Assembly: GCF_004348115.1 (NCBI RefSeq)
Contig: NZ_QPFB01000001.1
Span: forward strand, 2,280,773-2,344,772
Direction of reading: 5' to 3'
Length of the DNA: 64,000 nt
DNA from: Stenotrophomonas sp. ATCM1_4
GTDB taxonomy: Bacteria; Pseudomonadota; Gammaproteobacteria; Xanthomonadales; Xanthomonadaceae
Of the stretch, positions 36,637 to 46,196 are shown one piece after another (the stretch's first letter is position 1; the number at the start of each line of letters is the position of its first letter). The position numbers and the translations under genes are program-made. Below the pieces are notes generated by a model. The model had not been told where the DNA came from. It searched no databases and worked only from the letters and a program-made list of their open reading frames with translations.

Positions 36637-37542
36637 ATGCGGATCGACCACTCCCAATTGCGCGCTCTGGCCGCGGTGATCCGCGAAGGCAGCTTCGAGC
36701 GCGCGGCGTTGTCACTGAACGTGACCGCCTCGGCCATCTCCCAGCGGATCAAGGCGCTGGAGGATCGCGTCGGCAAACTCCTGGTCAAGCGCAGCATCCC
36801 CACCGAGGCCACGCTGGAAGGCCAGGTGCTGGTGCAGCTGGCCGAACAGACCGCGCTGCTGGAGCGTGACGCGTTCGAGCGCATCGGCATCTCCGACGCC
36901 GAACTGCCGCGCGCCAGCATCCCGGTGGCGGTCAACCACGACAGCATGGAGACCTGGTTCCCGGAGGCGGTGCAGGCCTTCTCGCAGACCACCACGACCA
37001 CCCTGGACCTGCATACCGAGGACCAGGACCACACCGTGGCCCTGTTGCGCCAGGGCGCGGTGCTGGGCGCGGTGACCACCCTGTCCGAGCCGGTGCAGGG
37101 CTGCCAGATCCACGAGCTGGGCAGCATCCGCTACGCGGCCACCTGCACGCCCGAGTTCCATGCCCGCTACTTCGCCAAGGGCGTCAATGCCCAATCGCTG
37201 GCGCTGGCCCCGGTGCTGGTGTTCAACCGCAAGGATGACCTGCAGGCGCGCTACGCGCGCCGCCTGGCGGGCATCGCGCAGCCGTTGAATGCACCGACCT
37301 GGTGGATCCCCTCCACCCGCGCCTTCGTCCACGCCAACCTCGGCGGGCTCGGCTGGACCATGAACCCGCTGCCGCTGGTGCGCCGCCACCTGGAAAGCGG
37401 GCGCCTGGTCTACGTCAAGGCCCGCGCCTGGGAGGACGTGCCGCTGTACTGGCAGCACTGGAAGGGCGAGGTCAGGACCATGGCCCTGCTGACCCGCGCC
37501 ATCCTGCAGGCTTCGGCGATGCTGGTGCGGCGGCGGCGCTGA
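36637..37542 (+). CDS. argP: LysR-type regulator ArgP (IciA/LysG)
   Basis: Transcription activator of the exporter gene, responding to basic amino acids. The 301 residues have the LysR winged HTH (about 1-60; ASAISQRIKALEDRVGKLL) and a substrate-binding domain. The divergent argO and matching operator support ArgP/LysG rather than a generic LysR member. Confidence 0.92.
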   Translation: MRIDHSQLRALAAVIREGSFERAALSLNVTASAISQRIKALEDRVGKLLVKRSIPTEATLEGQVLVQLAEQTALLERDAFERIGISDAELPRASIPVAVNHDSMETWFPEAVQAFSQTTTTTLDLHTEDQDHTVALLRQGAVLGAVTTLSEPVQGCQIHELGSIRYAATCTPEFHARYFAKGVNAQSLALAPVLVFNRKDDLQARYARRLAGIAQPLNAPTWWIPSTRAFVHANLGGLGWTMNPLPLVRRHLESGRLVYVKARAWEDVPLYWQHWKGEVRTMALLTRAILQASAMLVRRRR

Positions 37543-37652
37543 TCCCGTCGGGGCGATGCTGCGCTGCAAGTTTCCCCAAAGGACACTGCCCGCCCGCCGG
37601 GTGGGGGCGGAAGCTGCACGGATCGTCAGGTCCACCCGCCCGGAGCCGCCGC

Positions 37653-38789
37653 ATGTCGACCATCCGCATCGCCCCTGTCCTCGCCTCCTGTTTCCTCGGC
37701 ACCCTTGGCCTGCCCCTGGCAGGCGACCTCGCCCTGCTGCCCGGCACGGCCCACGCACTGGATTGCGGCGGCAACAACGGCTACACCTGCACCGGCAGCG
37801 CCAACCAGTACGCCGGCGGCTTCAACCCCGGCGTCGGCCAAGGCGGCTTTGGTGGTGGCAGCTGCACCGCCACCCGCACCCCGGTGGTGTTCATCCCCGG
37901 CAACGGTGACAGCGCGATCAGCTTCGACATGCCGGCCGGCGCGGTCAGCGGCTACACCACCCCGCCGCGCTCGATCTACGCCGAGCTCAAGGCCGCCGGC
38001 TACAACGACTGCGAGCTGTTCGGCCTCACCTACCTCAGTGCCAGCGAACGCGCCGCGCCGCAGTACAACTACCACTCGCCGGCCACCTACCAGGTCATCA
38101 AGACCTTCATCGACAAGGTCAAGGCGTACACCGGCAAGAGCCAGGTCGACGTGGTCACCCATTCGCTCGGCGCCACGATGATGCTGGCCACCATCAAGTA
38201 CCACGGCTACCAGGGCAGCGTGCGTCGCTTCATCAACATCGGCGGTGGCCTGCGCGGCCTGCAGACCTGCCGCAGCACCGGCTACCAGTCGACACTGGCA
38301 CCGACCTGCAATGCCGAAGCCTATGTGTTCCCGTACAACTACTACACCTTCGGCCTGTACCCGAGCACCGGGGTGAGCTACTACGGCTACAACCGCTGGA
38401 CCGGCAGTGGCAGCGGCAGCCTGCGCACCTTCCCGGCCACCTACACCGGCATCCGCTTCTACACGATCACCGCCGGCTTGCGTGACCAGGTGCACTGCTT
38501 CACCACCAGCTACAGCGGTGGCTGCAGCGACGGCGCGCTGTTCAACAGCGCCGCCAACGTCTACGCACAGGTCGACGTCGGCGCCGGCAGCAGCGCCTAC
38601 AGCTTCGACTGGGATTGGAGCGACGGTGGTCCGTACAACTTCGGCGGCGGTGACACCAGCAACGGCGTCGGCCATTTCCGTTCCAAGAACAACAGCGGCG
38701 TGATCGTCCGCAACATGCTCACCACCGACTGCACCACCGACTGCGCCGCCGGCTACAAGGACGTCCACGGCCCGGCGGTCAATCGCTGA
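37653..38789 (+). CDS. Extracellular PHB depolymerase of the PhaZ7 type
   Basis: Predicted secreted serine hydrolase that degrades amorphous (native) poly-3-hydroxybutyrate. The 378 residues closely match, from memory, Paucimonas lemoignei PhaZ7: NQYAGGFNPGVGQGGFGGGS, NGDSAISFDMPAG and IDKVKAYTGKSQVDVVTHS are near-identical segments. A signal peptide of about 35 residues ends GTAHA. The triad is Ser171 (THSLG), Asp278 and His341 (GVGHFR), agreeing with PhaZ7 Ser136/Asp242/His306 plus the signal offset. Eleven Cys in the mature part suggest disulfides. The oxyanion segment has Pro82 where PhaZ7 has His. GGAG precedes the ATG. It follows argP in the same direction but looks independent. Confidence 0.85.
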   Translation: MSTIRIAPVLASCFLGTLGLPLAGDLALLPGTAHALDCGGNNGYTCTGSANQYAGGFNPGVGQGGFGGGSCTATRTPVVFIPGNGDSAISFDMPAGAVSGYTTPPRSIYAELKAAGYNDCELFGLTYLSASERAAPQYNYHSPATYQVIKTFIDKVKAYTGKSQVDVVTHSLGATMMLATIKYHGYQGSVRRFINIGGGLRGLQTCRSTGYQSTLAPTCNAEAYVFPYNYYTFGLYPSTGVSYYGYNRWTGSGSGSLRTFPATYTGIRFYTITAGLRDQVHCFTTSYSGGCSDGALFNSAANVYAQVDVGAGSSAYSFDWDWSDGGPYNFGGGDTSNGVGHFRSKNNSGVIVRNMLTTDCTTDCAAGYKDVHGPAVNR

Positions 38790-38796
38790 GGCGTCC

Positions 38797-39549
38797 TCAG
38801 TCGAAGGCCAGGGAAAGCCCCACGCCGCCCTGCCAGTCCGCCGTGCGTGCATCCAGCCCGCGCAGGAAGGAGACATCCAGCTGCAGGCGCGGCGTGGCCA
38901 TCCAGGTCACGCCGGCACCGGCGGCACGCATGTACTGCGCGCCGGTGCCGTACCCGGCTTCGACATAGACACCCAGGTCCTCGCGCAGGGCAACGCCGTA
39001 ACTGGGCGACAGCAGCCAACCACTGCCGTCCTCCCCCCACTGCCGGTCCGCGTACAGCGCCAGGCTGGCGTCCCGCGGCATGGCCCAGGCCAGGGTCACG
39101 CCCAGGTCATAGTCATGGCCGGCCCCGCCCAACGGCGCCTGCCCCCAGGGCAGCGTGGCGCCGGCCTTGAGCGCCAACGACAGTCGCTCCCCGCTCAACG
39201 CCGGCGCCCACTTCAACGCCACGCTTCCGTCACCACCGCCGCTTTCCCGCACGCGCCCGCCGCTGCCGTGCCGGCGCGACTGGCCCCAGCTGTCCGCTCC
39301 CAACTGCAGTTCCAGCGTATCGGACAGGCCGGCGCGCAGCAGCGTGGCCGCGGCCCACGTCGTCGTCGTGGTGCCCGCGCTGCGGTCACGGCTGGCGTCC
39401 GGCAGGCCCTGCTCCCAGGCGAACACGCCCTTGCCGAGCGTACGGGTGGAAAAACCGATTCCCGGCCGGTCGAACGCGGGCACCTCGTCGGCATGCGCAC
39501 GTGGTGCGACCAGCAGGGACAGGACAAGCAGCGCAAGGAGGGTCTTCAT
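38797..39549 (-). CDS. Outer-membrane beta-barrel protein (transporter/MetA-type)
   Basis: The 250 residues begin with a signal peptide (about 1-20, ending AHA) and then alternate hydrophobic and polar residues in many short strands, ending with Phe-Asp (LSLAFD). This resembles the 'putative MetA pathway of phenol degradation' barrel family; the substrate is unknown. It is convergent with the PhaZ7-like gene with a 7-base gap. Confidence 0.75.
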   Translation of the reverse strand: MKTLLALLVLSLLVAPRAHADEVPAFDRPGIGFSTRTLGKGVFAWEQGLPDASRDRSAGTTTTTWAAATLLRAGLSDTLELQLGADSWGQSRRHGSGGRVRESGGGDGSVALKWAPALSGERLSLALKAGATLPWGQAPLGGAGHDYDLGVTLAWAMPRDASLALYADRQWGEDGSGWLLSPSYGVALREDLGVYVEAGYGTGAQYMRAAGAGVTWMATPRLQLDVSFLRGLDARTADWQGGVGLSLAFD

Positions 39550-39659
39550 GCCGGCATGGTCCCTGCCCGGCCGGCGTGAGGGCGTGAACGCCCGTGGGCC
39601 CGCGCCGCCACGTGGACGCCCGCCTTTGGGCATGCCGGGCGGCAGGCGCCCGGTGCGGA

Positions 39660-40583
39660 TCAGCGATGCGCCAGCGCGTAGTCCAGCGCGCCGACCACGG
39701 CTGCGACCTGCGCATCGTTGCACTGCTGCGGGGTCGCCTTCGGGCTGTCCGGGTAGACCTCGGTGGTTGTCGTGTAGCGCGCGCCACTGACGCTGGCGCA
39801 CAGGCCCAGCGCCTTGAGCGGATATTCGATCACGCCATGCGCCACCACCGGCGAGCCGATGATCTGTCCGTGCGCGTCGGCCGGCGCGATATGGGTGACC
39901 TTCTCCACCTCGGCGATCACCGCCTGCTGGAATGCCGGCTGCCGGTTCTCGCTGTCGTCGACCAGATAGAAGCCATCGGGGATTTCGCCAGGTTCGAACG
40001 GCTTGCCGTCGCGCGCCGCCAGCGCCGGACGGAACTCGGACTCATCGGTGTCGGTGGTCTCGTGCAGGTCGATGTGCATCAGCACGCGTCCCTTCAGCGG
40101 TGCCACCAGCGCCATCAACGCCGCCGACTCCGGCGCCGGGCTGTTCGGCACGAACGAACGGTTCGGGTCCAGCGCCAGTGCGTTCCAGCGCTGGATGCGC
40201 TCGTAGCCCCAGGGGCTGACGCAGGGCACGACCAGCAGGTTGCACTTGTCGGCGTAGTCGGCGGCACGCTGGTCCAGGAACTGCAGCGCGCCCTGCACGC
40301 CACTGGTTTCATAGCCATGGATGCCGCCGGTCACCAGCATCACCGGCAAGGCGTCGTCCCAATCCGGACTGCGCACGGCCAGCAGCGGATAGCGCGCGCC
40401 GGGGTAATCCAGTTCGCCGTACTGCGAGACATCGAAGCGATCACGCAAGGCATCCACCTTGGCCACCACTTCCTCGGCATGGCTGCGCTGCACCTTCTGC
40501 CGCGCCAGCCACTGCGCGCGCTCGGCCGCGCCCCACGGCTGCCCGGGCGTACCCACCGGATAGAAAGCGGTATCAGTGCTCAT
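39660..40583 (-). CDS. M14-family metallopeptidase / aspartoacylase-like
   Basis: Cytoplasmic zinc hydrolase of 307 residues. Zinc ligands are likely His and Glu in GGIHGYET (HxxE) and His in LHETTDTDES. The pattern fits M14 carboxypeptidases and the succinylglutamate desuccinylase/aspartoacylase clan. The ATG at 40581-40583 is the natural start. Substrate unknown. Confidence 0.82.
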   Translation of the reverse strand: MSTDTAFYPVGTPGQPWGAAERAQWLARQKVQRSHAEEVVAKVDALRDRFDVSQYGELDYPGARYPLLAVRSPDWDDALPVMLVTGGIHGYETSGVQGALQFLDQRAADYADKCNLLVVPCVSPWGYERIQRWNALALDPNRSFVPNSPAPESAALMALVAPLKGRVLMHIDLHETTDTDESEFRPALAARDGKPFEPGEIPDGFYLVDDSENRQPAFQQAVIAEVEKVTHIAPADAHGQIIGSPVVAHGVIEYPLKALGLCASVSGARYTTTTEVYPDSPKATPQQCNDAQVAAVVGALDYALAHR

Positions 40584-40658
40584 GCGTGACCTCATCAAAT
40601 GTTGCGGACAGGCGCGCACTGTACACCCGCCGCCGACCGGCGCAGGAACGCACGCAGC

Positions 40659-40681
40659 AAAAAGGCCCCCGCAGGGGCCTT
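40659..40681 (-). terminator. Terminator downstream of the acyltransferase gene
   Basis: AAGGCCCC/GGGGCCTT with a 4-base loop; on the minus strand it is followed by a T run, 19 bases after the acyltransferase stop. Confidence 0.88.
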
Positions 40682-40700
40682 GATGCTGGGCGGTCCGGGC

Positions 40701-41585
40701 TCAGCCGCGGCTCTCGAGCAGGCGGCTGATGTCGGCGTCCTTCTGTTCCCACAGACCATTCATCCATTGCTGGAATTGGGCGCGGAAGGTACGGTCATCC
40801 TGGTAGTTGCCGTTGATCAACTCGGCGGGAATCGGCAGCTTGCGCACCAACACCTTCACCTCCGGCAGGCGGTTGGCCATCAGGTCGATCATCGACGGGA
40901 TGCCCTTGGGATAGACGATGGTCACGTCCAGCAACGCATGCAGGCCCTTGCCCATCGCGTCGAGCACGAACGCCACGCCGCCGGACTTGGGCTTGAGCAG
41001 ATGCCGGAACGACGAGCCCTGGCTGTCATGCTTGGCCGGGGTGAAACGCGTGCCCTCGACGAAGTTCATCACCGCCACCGGGATGGCGTTGAACTTCTCG
41101 CAGGCCTTGCGCGTGACCTCCATGTCGCGCCGGCCGAGCTCCGGGTTCCTGGCGATCTGCTTGCGCGTGTAGCGGCCCATGAACGGGAAATCCAACGCCC
41201 ACCACGCCAGGCCCAGCACCGGCACCCAGAACAGAGAGCGTTTCAGGAAGAAGCGCAGCAGCGGGATGCGGCGGTTGAACACCTTCTGCAGCACCAGGAT
41301 GTCGACCCAGCTCTGGTGGTTGGCCAGCACCAGGTAATGTCCATCGCGCTCCAGGTCGGCATCGCCGCTGACCTGGAAGTGGGTGCGGGTGAACAGGCCC
41401 ATCATCGCGCTGTTGACCCCGATCCAGCTCTCGGCCAATCCGGTCAGCATCGGGTTGCAGGCCAGGCGCACCTTCTTGAACGGCAGGATCGCCTTGACCA
41501 GCGCGACCACGAACAACGGCAGGCAGTGCGCCAGCGTGTTGAGGGCCACCAGCAGCAGGATCGGAATAACGCGTAACCACACCAT
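40701..41585 (-). CDS. 1-acyl-sn-glycerol-3-phosphate acyltransferase family protein (YihG-like)
   Basis: Inner-membrane acyltransferase of 294 residues. Two N-terminal helices precede the PlsC domain with NHQSWVD (HxxxxD motif) and VEGTR (EGTR). The best match is the YihG/LclAT-like branch acting on lysophospholipid. Starts at 41612 and 41642 are also in frame; 41585 (VWLRVIP) is chosen because the helix then begins at once. No clear ribosome-binding site is seen for any of them. Confidence 0.87.
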   Translation of the reverse strand: MVWLRVIPILLLVALNTLAHCLPLFVVALVKAILPFKKVRLACNPMLTGLAESWIGVNSAMMGLFTRTHFQVSGDADLERDGHYLVLANHQSWVDILVLQKVFNRRIPLLRFFLKRSLFWVPVLGLAWWALDFPFMGRYTRKQIARNPELGRRDMEVTRKACEKFNAIPVAVMNFVEGTRFTPAKHDSQGSSFRHLLKPKSGGVAFVLDAMGKGLHALLDVTIVYPKGIPSMIDLMANRLPEVKVLVRKLPIPAELINGNYQDDRTFRAQFQQWMNGLWEQKDADISRLLESRG

Positions 41586-41729
41586 GGGAGTACCGGGGCG
41601 CCCCTGAGCCATAAAGGCGGACAGGGTAGCAAACCCGATCATGGCTGGTTGGCGTCGAATGAACGGTTTCGTCAGCTTGCCGTTGCCCCGCCTCCGGACG
41701 GTGGCGGCACGTGCCGGCCGTGCCCAAAA

Positions 41730-41759
41730 GGAAAGGCCGCCCCGAAGGACGGCCTTTCC
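41730..41759 (-). terminator. Terminator of the cyoABCD operon
   Basis: Stem GGAAAGGCCG/CGGCCTTTCC followed on the minus strand by CTTTTGG, 24 bases after the cyoD stop. Confidence 0.85.
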
Positions 41760-41783
41760 CGGATGCTCAGGCGGTCAACCCGC

Positions 41784-42125
41784 TCAATGCATCATGTGGT
41801 GGTTCATGTTCCACATCACCCACAGCGTGCCGACCACGATGATGCCGATCACCACCAGGGTGAACAGGCCGGCATTGACGTTCCAGCGGGCGGCCGAGGA
41901 ACGGTCCAGGTGCAGGAAGAACACCAGGTGCACCAGCAGCTGCAGGATGCCGGCGACCACGATCACCGCACCGGTGGCCAGGCCGGAGGACAGGCCGCCG
42001 CTCATCACCACCCAGAACGGGATGATGGTCAGCACCGCAGCCAGCACGAAACCGATCAGATAGGACTTCACGCTGCCGTGGCTTTCGCCGCCGGTACCGT
42101 GTGCATGATTGTCATGTGCGGACAT
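41784..42125 (-). CDS. cyoD: Cytochrome bo oxidase subunit IV
   Basis: Small membrane subunit of the quinol oxidase, 113 residues with three helices and a His-rich N-terminus (HDNHAHG). The ATG overlaps the cyoC stop (TAATG). It closes the operon before a strong terminator. No cyoE (haem O synthase) follows, so that function must be encoded elsewhere. Confidence 0.93.
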   Translation of the reverse strand: MSAHDNHAHGTGGESHGSVKSYLIGFVLAAVLTIIPFWVVMSGGLSSGLATGAVIVVAGILQLLVHLVFFLHLDRSSAARWNVNAGLFTLVVIGIIVVGTLWVMWNMNHHMMH

Positions 42126-42754
42126 TACATAGCTCCCGACAGGTAGACGACAGAGAACACGCCGATCCAGACCAGATCCAGGAAGTGCCAGAACAGGCTC
42201 AGGCACGCCATGCGGGTCTTGTTGCGCGGGGTCAGGCCATCGCGCTTGAGCTGGATGAACATCACCAGCAGCCACAGCAGGCCGGCGGTCACGTGCAGGC
42301 CGTGGGTGCCGACCAGGGCGAAGAACGCCGACAGGAAGGCACTGGAGTCCGGACCGTTGCCGTTATGGATCAGGTGGTTGAACTCCCAGATTTCCATGCC
42401 CATGAAGCCGGCGCCCAGCAGCCAGGTGACGGCCAGCCAGAAGAACATCAGGCCCTGCCTGGACTGGTGCATGGCGATCATGCCCAGGCCAAAGGTCAGC
42501 GAGGACACCAGCAGCAGCGCGGTTTCCCAGGCCACGAACGGCAGCTCGAACAGCTCCTTCGGGCCCGGGCCACCGTTGGTGCCGCCGGACAGCACCACGT
42601 AGGTCACGAACAGCGAGGCGAAGATGAGCAGATCGCTCATCAGGTACACCCAGAAACCGAAGACGGTGTTCTCGCCCGAATCGTGGTGCTCGTGGTCGTG
42701 GCCGGCTGCATCTGCAGCCGAACCGTGGTTCAACGTGTGGGCGTTCGTGCTCAT
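42125..42754 (-). CDS. cyoC: Cytochrome bo oxidase subunit III
   Basis: Membrane subunit III of the haem-copper quinol oxidase, 209 residues with five helices. A hydrophilic His-rich N-terminus ([16 protein letters not shown]) is typical. It overlaps cyoB by 4 bases. Confidence 0.94.
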   Translation of the reverse strand: MSTNAHTLNHGSAADAAGHDHEHHDSGENTVFGFWVYLMSDLLIFASLFVTYVVLSGGTNGGPGPKELFELPFVAWETALLLVSSLTFGLGMIAMHQSRQGLMFFWLAVTWLLGAGFMGMEIWEFNHLIHNGNGPDSSAFLSAFFALVGTHGLHVTAGLLWLLVMFIQLKRDGLTPRNKTRMACLSLFWHFLDLVWIGVFSVVYLSGAM

Positions 42755-44754
42755 GCCTTCACCTCGGTCTTCACCAGCCCCTGTGCTTCCAGGTGGCGGC
42801 GGTGTTCGTTCTCGATACGTTCCACTTCAGCGGCCGGCACCCAGTAGTCCACGTCCTTGTCGAAGGTACGGACGATGAAGGTACCGATCATGCCGACCAG
42901 GCCGATGATGGCCAGCCACCAGATGTGCCAGACCATCGCAAAGCCCAGCACCAGGCTGAACGCGCCGATCACCACGCCGGCACCGGTGTTGCGCGGCATG
43001 TGGATGTCGGTGTACTTGGCCGGCTTCGGCCAGGCTTCACCACGCTGCTTGCGCTGCCAGAAGTCGTCGTGCTCCTCGCCCTTGGGCAGGGTCGCGAAGT
43101 TGTAGAACTGCACCGGGGAAGCGGTTTCCCACTCCAGGGTACGGGCATCCCACGGGTCGCCGGTCAGGTCCATGTTCTTCTTGCGGTCGCGGATGGACAC
43201 GTAGATCTGGATCACTTGGCACAGGATGCCCAGGGCGATGATCGCGGCGCCGACGGCGGCGACGACGAAGAACGGCTGGTACTCCATGTTCGGGTAGCTC
43301 TGCATGCGGCGGGTAGCGCCCATGAAGCCCAGGGCGTACAGCGGCATGAAGGCCACGTAGAAGCCGATGAACCAGCCCCAGAACGCACGCTTGCCCCAGG
43401 TCTCGTCCAGCTTGAAGCCGAACATCTTCGGCCACCAGTAGGTGATGCCGGCGAACATGCCGAACACCACGCCGCCGATGATGACGTTGTGGAAGTGGGC
43501 GATCAGGAACAGCGAGTTGTGCAGCACGAAGTCGATGGCCGGGATCGCCAGCATCACGCCGGTCATGCCGCCGATGGTGAAGGTGACCATGAAGCCGATC
43601 GTCCACAGCACCGGCGAGGTGAAGTGCACGCGACCGCGGTACATCGTGAACAGCCAGTTGAAGATCTTCACGCCGGTCGGGATCGAGATGATCATCGTCG
43701 TGATGCCGAAGAAGGCATTGACGTTGGCACCCGAGCCCATGGTGAAGAAGTGGTGCAGCCACACGATGAAGGACAGCACGCCGATGCAGGCCGTCGCGTA
43801 CACCATGCCCTTGTAGCCGAACAGGGTCTTGCGCGAGAAGGTCGCGATCACTTCGGAGAACACACCGAATGCCGGCAGCACCAGGATGTAGACCTCCGGG
43901 TGACCCCAGATCCAGATCAGGTTGATGTACAGCATGGCGTTGCCGCCACCATCGTTGGTGAAGAAGTGCGTCCCCAGGTAACGGTCCAGGGTCAGCAGCA
44001 CCAGGGTGACGGTCAGCACCGGGAAGGCGGCGATGATCAGCACGTTGGTCACCAGCGCGGTCCAGCTGAAGACCGGCATGGTCATCAGCTTCATGCCCGG
44101 GGTGCGCATCTTGAGGATGGTGATGAAGAAGTTGATGCCGCTCAGCGTGGTACCCAGGCCGGACACCTGCAGCGCCCAGATGTAGTAATCCATGCCCACG
44201 CTTGGACTGTATTCCAGCCCCGACAGCGGCGGGAACGCCAGCCAACCGGTCGCGGCGAACTCACCGATCCACAGCGAGATCATCATCAGGCCACAGCCTG
44301 CGACGAACAGCCAGAAGCTCAGCGAGTTCAGGAACGGATAGGCAACGTCGCGCGCACCGATCTGCAGCGGCACCACCAGGTTCATCAGGCCGGTGATCAG
44401 CGGCATGGCCACGAAGAAGATCATGATCACGCCGTGGGCGGTGAAGATCTGGTCGTAGTGGTGCGGCGGCAGGTAGCCCTCGGCGCCGCCGGCGGCGACG
44501 GCCTGCTGGGCACGCATCATGATCGCGTCGGAGAAGCCGCGCAGCAGCATCACGAACGCCACGATCAGGTACATCGCGCCGATCTTCTTGTGGTCCACCG
44601 AGGTGAACCACTCCTTCCACAGGTAGCCCCACAGCTTGAACTTGGTTATGGCACCCACGACTGCCAGGCCACCGATGATCGCGCCGATCAGGGTGGTCAG
44701 CACGATCGGATCGTGCGGCAGTGAATCAAATGAGAGTTTTCCGAGCATCGTCAT
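42751..44754 (-). CDS. cyoB: Cytochrome bo oxidase subunit I (catalytic)
   Basis: Haem-copper catalytic subunit that reduces oxygen to water and pumps protons, 667 residues, matching E. coli CyoB in length. Landmarks include [15 protein letters not shown] with the active-site His-Tyr pair, and [13 protein letters not shown] for the haem ligands. It overlaps cyoA and cyoC by 4 bases each. Confidence 0.97.
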   Translation of the reverse strand: MTMLGKLSFDSLPHDPIVLTTLIGAIIGGLAVVGAITKFKLWGYLWKEWFTSVDHKKIGAMYLIVAFVMLLRGFSDAIMMRAQQAVAAGGAEGYLPPHHYDQIFTAHGVIMIFFVAMPLITGLMNLVVPLQIGARDVAYPFLNSLSFWLFVAGCGLMMISLWIGEFAATGWLAFPPLSGLEYSPSVGMDYYIWALQVSGLGTTLSGINFFITILKMRTPGMKLMTMPVFSWTALVTNVLIIAAFPVLTVTLVLLTLDRYLGTHFFTNDGGGNAMLYINLIWIWGHPEVYILVLPAFGVFSEVIATFSRKTLFGYKGMVYATACIGVLSFIVWLHHFFTMGSGANVNAFFGITTMIISIPTGVKIFNWLFTMYRGRVHFTSPVLWTIGFMVTFTIGGMTGVMLAIPAIDFVLHNSLFLIAHFHNVIIGGVVFGMFAGITYWWPKMFGFKLDETWGKRAFWGWFIGFYVAFMPLYALGFMGATRRMQSYPNMEYQPFFVVAAVGAAIIALGILCQVIQIYVSIRDRKKNMDLTGDPWDARTLEWETASPVQFYNFATLPKGEEHDDFWQRKQRGEAWPKPAKYTDIHMPRNTGAGVVIGAFSLVLGFAMVWHIWWLAIIGLVGMIGTFIVRTFDKDVDYWVPAAEVERIENEHRRHLEAQGLVKTEVKA

Positions 44755-45812
44755 TCTCCCGAGCCACCGTGGCCAGCGTGAGCGGCCCCGGCGTTCGCGT
44801 CTGCATTGTGACCGTCGTGGCCGCCAGCCTCGCCTGCGGCGGGGGCCGCTGCGGCGTCGTGACCTTCGTGGCCCATGGCTTCATGGTTCATCGCTTCGTG
44901 GCCTGCGCCCTCGTGCGACATCGCCTTGCCGTCATGCTTCATGCCGAAGTGGTGGTTGTCGCCCACGTGCTTGGCGATGATCCAGTCGAACAGGCCCTTC
45001 TCGGTGCTGCCGTAGTAGGTCACCGGGTGCCAGTCGTGGTTGCGCTCGGCGCTCAGCTCGGCGAAGGACGCCTGGTCCATCACCTTGGCATCGGCGCGCA
45101 CCTTGGCCAACCAGGCCTGGTACTCGTCGTTGCTGACCGCGTGCGCGTCGAAATGCATCTTGCTGAAGCCCGCGCCGCTGTAGTGCGAGGAGCGGCCGTG
45201 GTAGGTACCGGCTTCGTCCGCGATCAGGTGCAGCTTGGTCTCCATGCCGGCCATCGAGTAGATCATGCTGCCCAGATGCGGAATGAAGAACGCGTTCATC
45301 ACCGTGTCGGCGGTGATCTTCAGGTTCAGCGGGGTGTGCACCGGGAAGGTCAGTTCATTGACCACGGCGACGTTTTCTTCCGGATAGACGAACAGCCACT
45401 TCCAGTCCAGCGAGATGGCCTCGACCACGACCGGCTTGGCGTCCGACTCCAGCGGCTTGTACGGGTCCAGGGCGTGCGAGGAGCGCCAGGTCAGCACGGC
45501 CAGCACCAGCACGATCATGCAGGGGATCGACCAGACCACCACTTCGATGGCGGTGGAGTGATGCCAGGTCGGCTCGTAGCGGGCCTTGGTGTTGGAAGCG
45601 CGGTACTTCCACGCGAACACCAACGTCAGCACGATCACCGGGATGACGACCAGCAGCATCAGCACCGTGCAGGTGATCAGCAGCGTGAGTTCGTCCCGGG
45701 CGATCTGGCCCTTCGGGTCAAACAAGGCCCAGTCGCAGCCCGTCATCAAGACGGCCATCGCGACAATCAGGCCCGGACGCAATAAGCGTCCAAGAGATTT
45801 CAACGGAATCAT
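44751..45812 (-). CDS. cyoA: Cytochrome bo oxidase subunit II with His/Met-rich tail
   Basis: Quinol-oxidase subunit II, 353 residues as a lipoprotein (lipobox LMTGC, Cys26) with two helices and a periplasmic cupredoxin domain. The CuA Cys ligands are absent, as expected for a quinol rather than cytochrome c oxidase. The C-terminal residues 281-353 are an unusual tail with 13 His and 4 Met. The start at 45812 is preferred over 45863 because it gives the lipoprotein signal. The upstream gap carries a minus-strand TAAAAT (45932-45937) without a good -35. Confidence 0.93.
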   Translation of the reverse strand: MIPLKSLGRLLRPGLIVAMAVLMTGCDWALFDPKGQIARDELTLLITCTVLMLLVVIPVIVLTLVFAWKYRASNTKARYEPTWHHSTAIEVVVWSIPCMIVLVLAVLTWRSSHALDPYKPLESDAKPVVVEAISLDWKWLFVYPEENVAVVNELTFPVHTPLNLKITADTVMNAFFIPHLGSMIYSMAGMETKLHLIADEAGTYHGRSSHYSGAGFSKMHFDAHAVSNDEYQAWLAKVRADAKVMDQASFAELSAERNHDWHPVTYYGSTEKGLFDWIIAKHVGDNHHFGMKHDGKAMSHEGAGHEAMNHEAMGHEGHDAAAAPAAGEAGGHDGHNADANAGAAHAGHGGSGE

Positions 45813-46050
45813 CGGTCGATCCAATTGCGGTGGAGGTACTGGCCCCCACGCCCCATGCCACAAGCGCGAACAGCCGCCCGGGGATTGCCCGCCGGGACGA
45901 CGCTGAACAGGGAACGTGAGTCAGTGCCGCAATTTTAGGCCTTCACGCAACACTTAGGATAGGCATTGACAATGATTTCACGCAGGAAACAGGCACCTGG
46001 ACGTGCGACACGTTGTCGCACCGGCGGCGCACGCGCGCAGGCCGGAAAGC

Positions 46051-46079
46051 AAAAAAGCCGACTCGGCAAAGTCGGCTTT
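46051..46079 (-). terminator. Terminator downstream of tRNA-Thr
   Basis: AAAGCCGACT/AGTCGGCTTT stem; on the minus strand it ends in a T6 run 7 bases beyond the tRNA 3' CCA. It likely ends the combined ispH/tRNA transcript. Confidence 0.9.
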
Positions 46080-46085
46080 CTGCTT

Positions 46086-46161
46086 TGGTGCCGGAAACAG
46101 GAGTCGAACCTGCGACCTACGCATTACGAATGCGCCGCTCTACCAACTGAGCTATTCCGGC
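46086..46161 (-). tRNA. tRNA-Thr (anticodon CGU, reads ACG)
   Basis: The 76-base gene folds as a cloverleaf: acceptor GCCGGAA/TTCCGGC, anticodon loop TTCGTAA giving CGT, T-loop GGTTCGACTCC, discriminator A and an encoded CCA. It lies 35 bases after the ispH stop on the same strand. Confidence 0.96.
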
Positions 46162-46196
46162 GTGGCCGCGAAGTTTAATGAATGCCGGCGGCGTGG

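Noticed and set aside
42793-44724. A 643-codon plus-strand frame opposite cyoB
   Set aside because: It is the complement of cyoB, with no family resemblance and repeated His/Asp/Gln runs typical of shadow frames.
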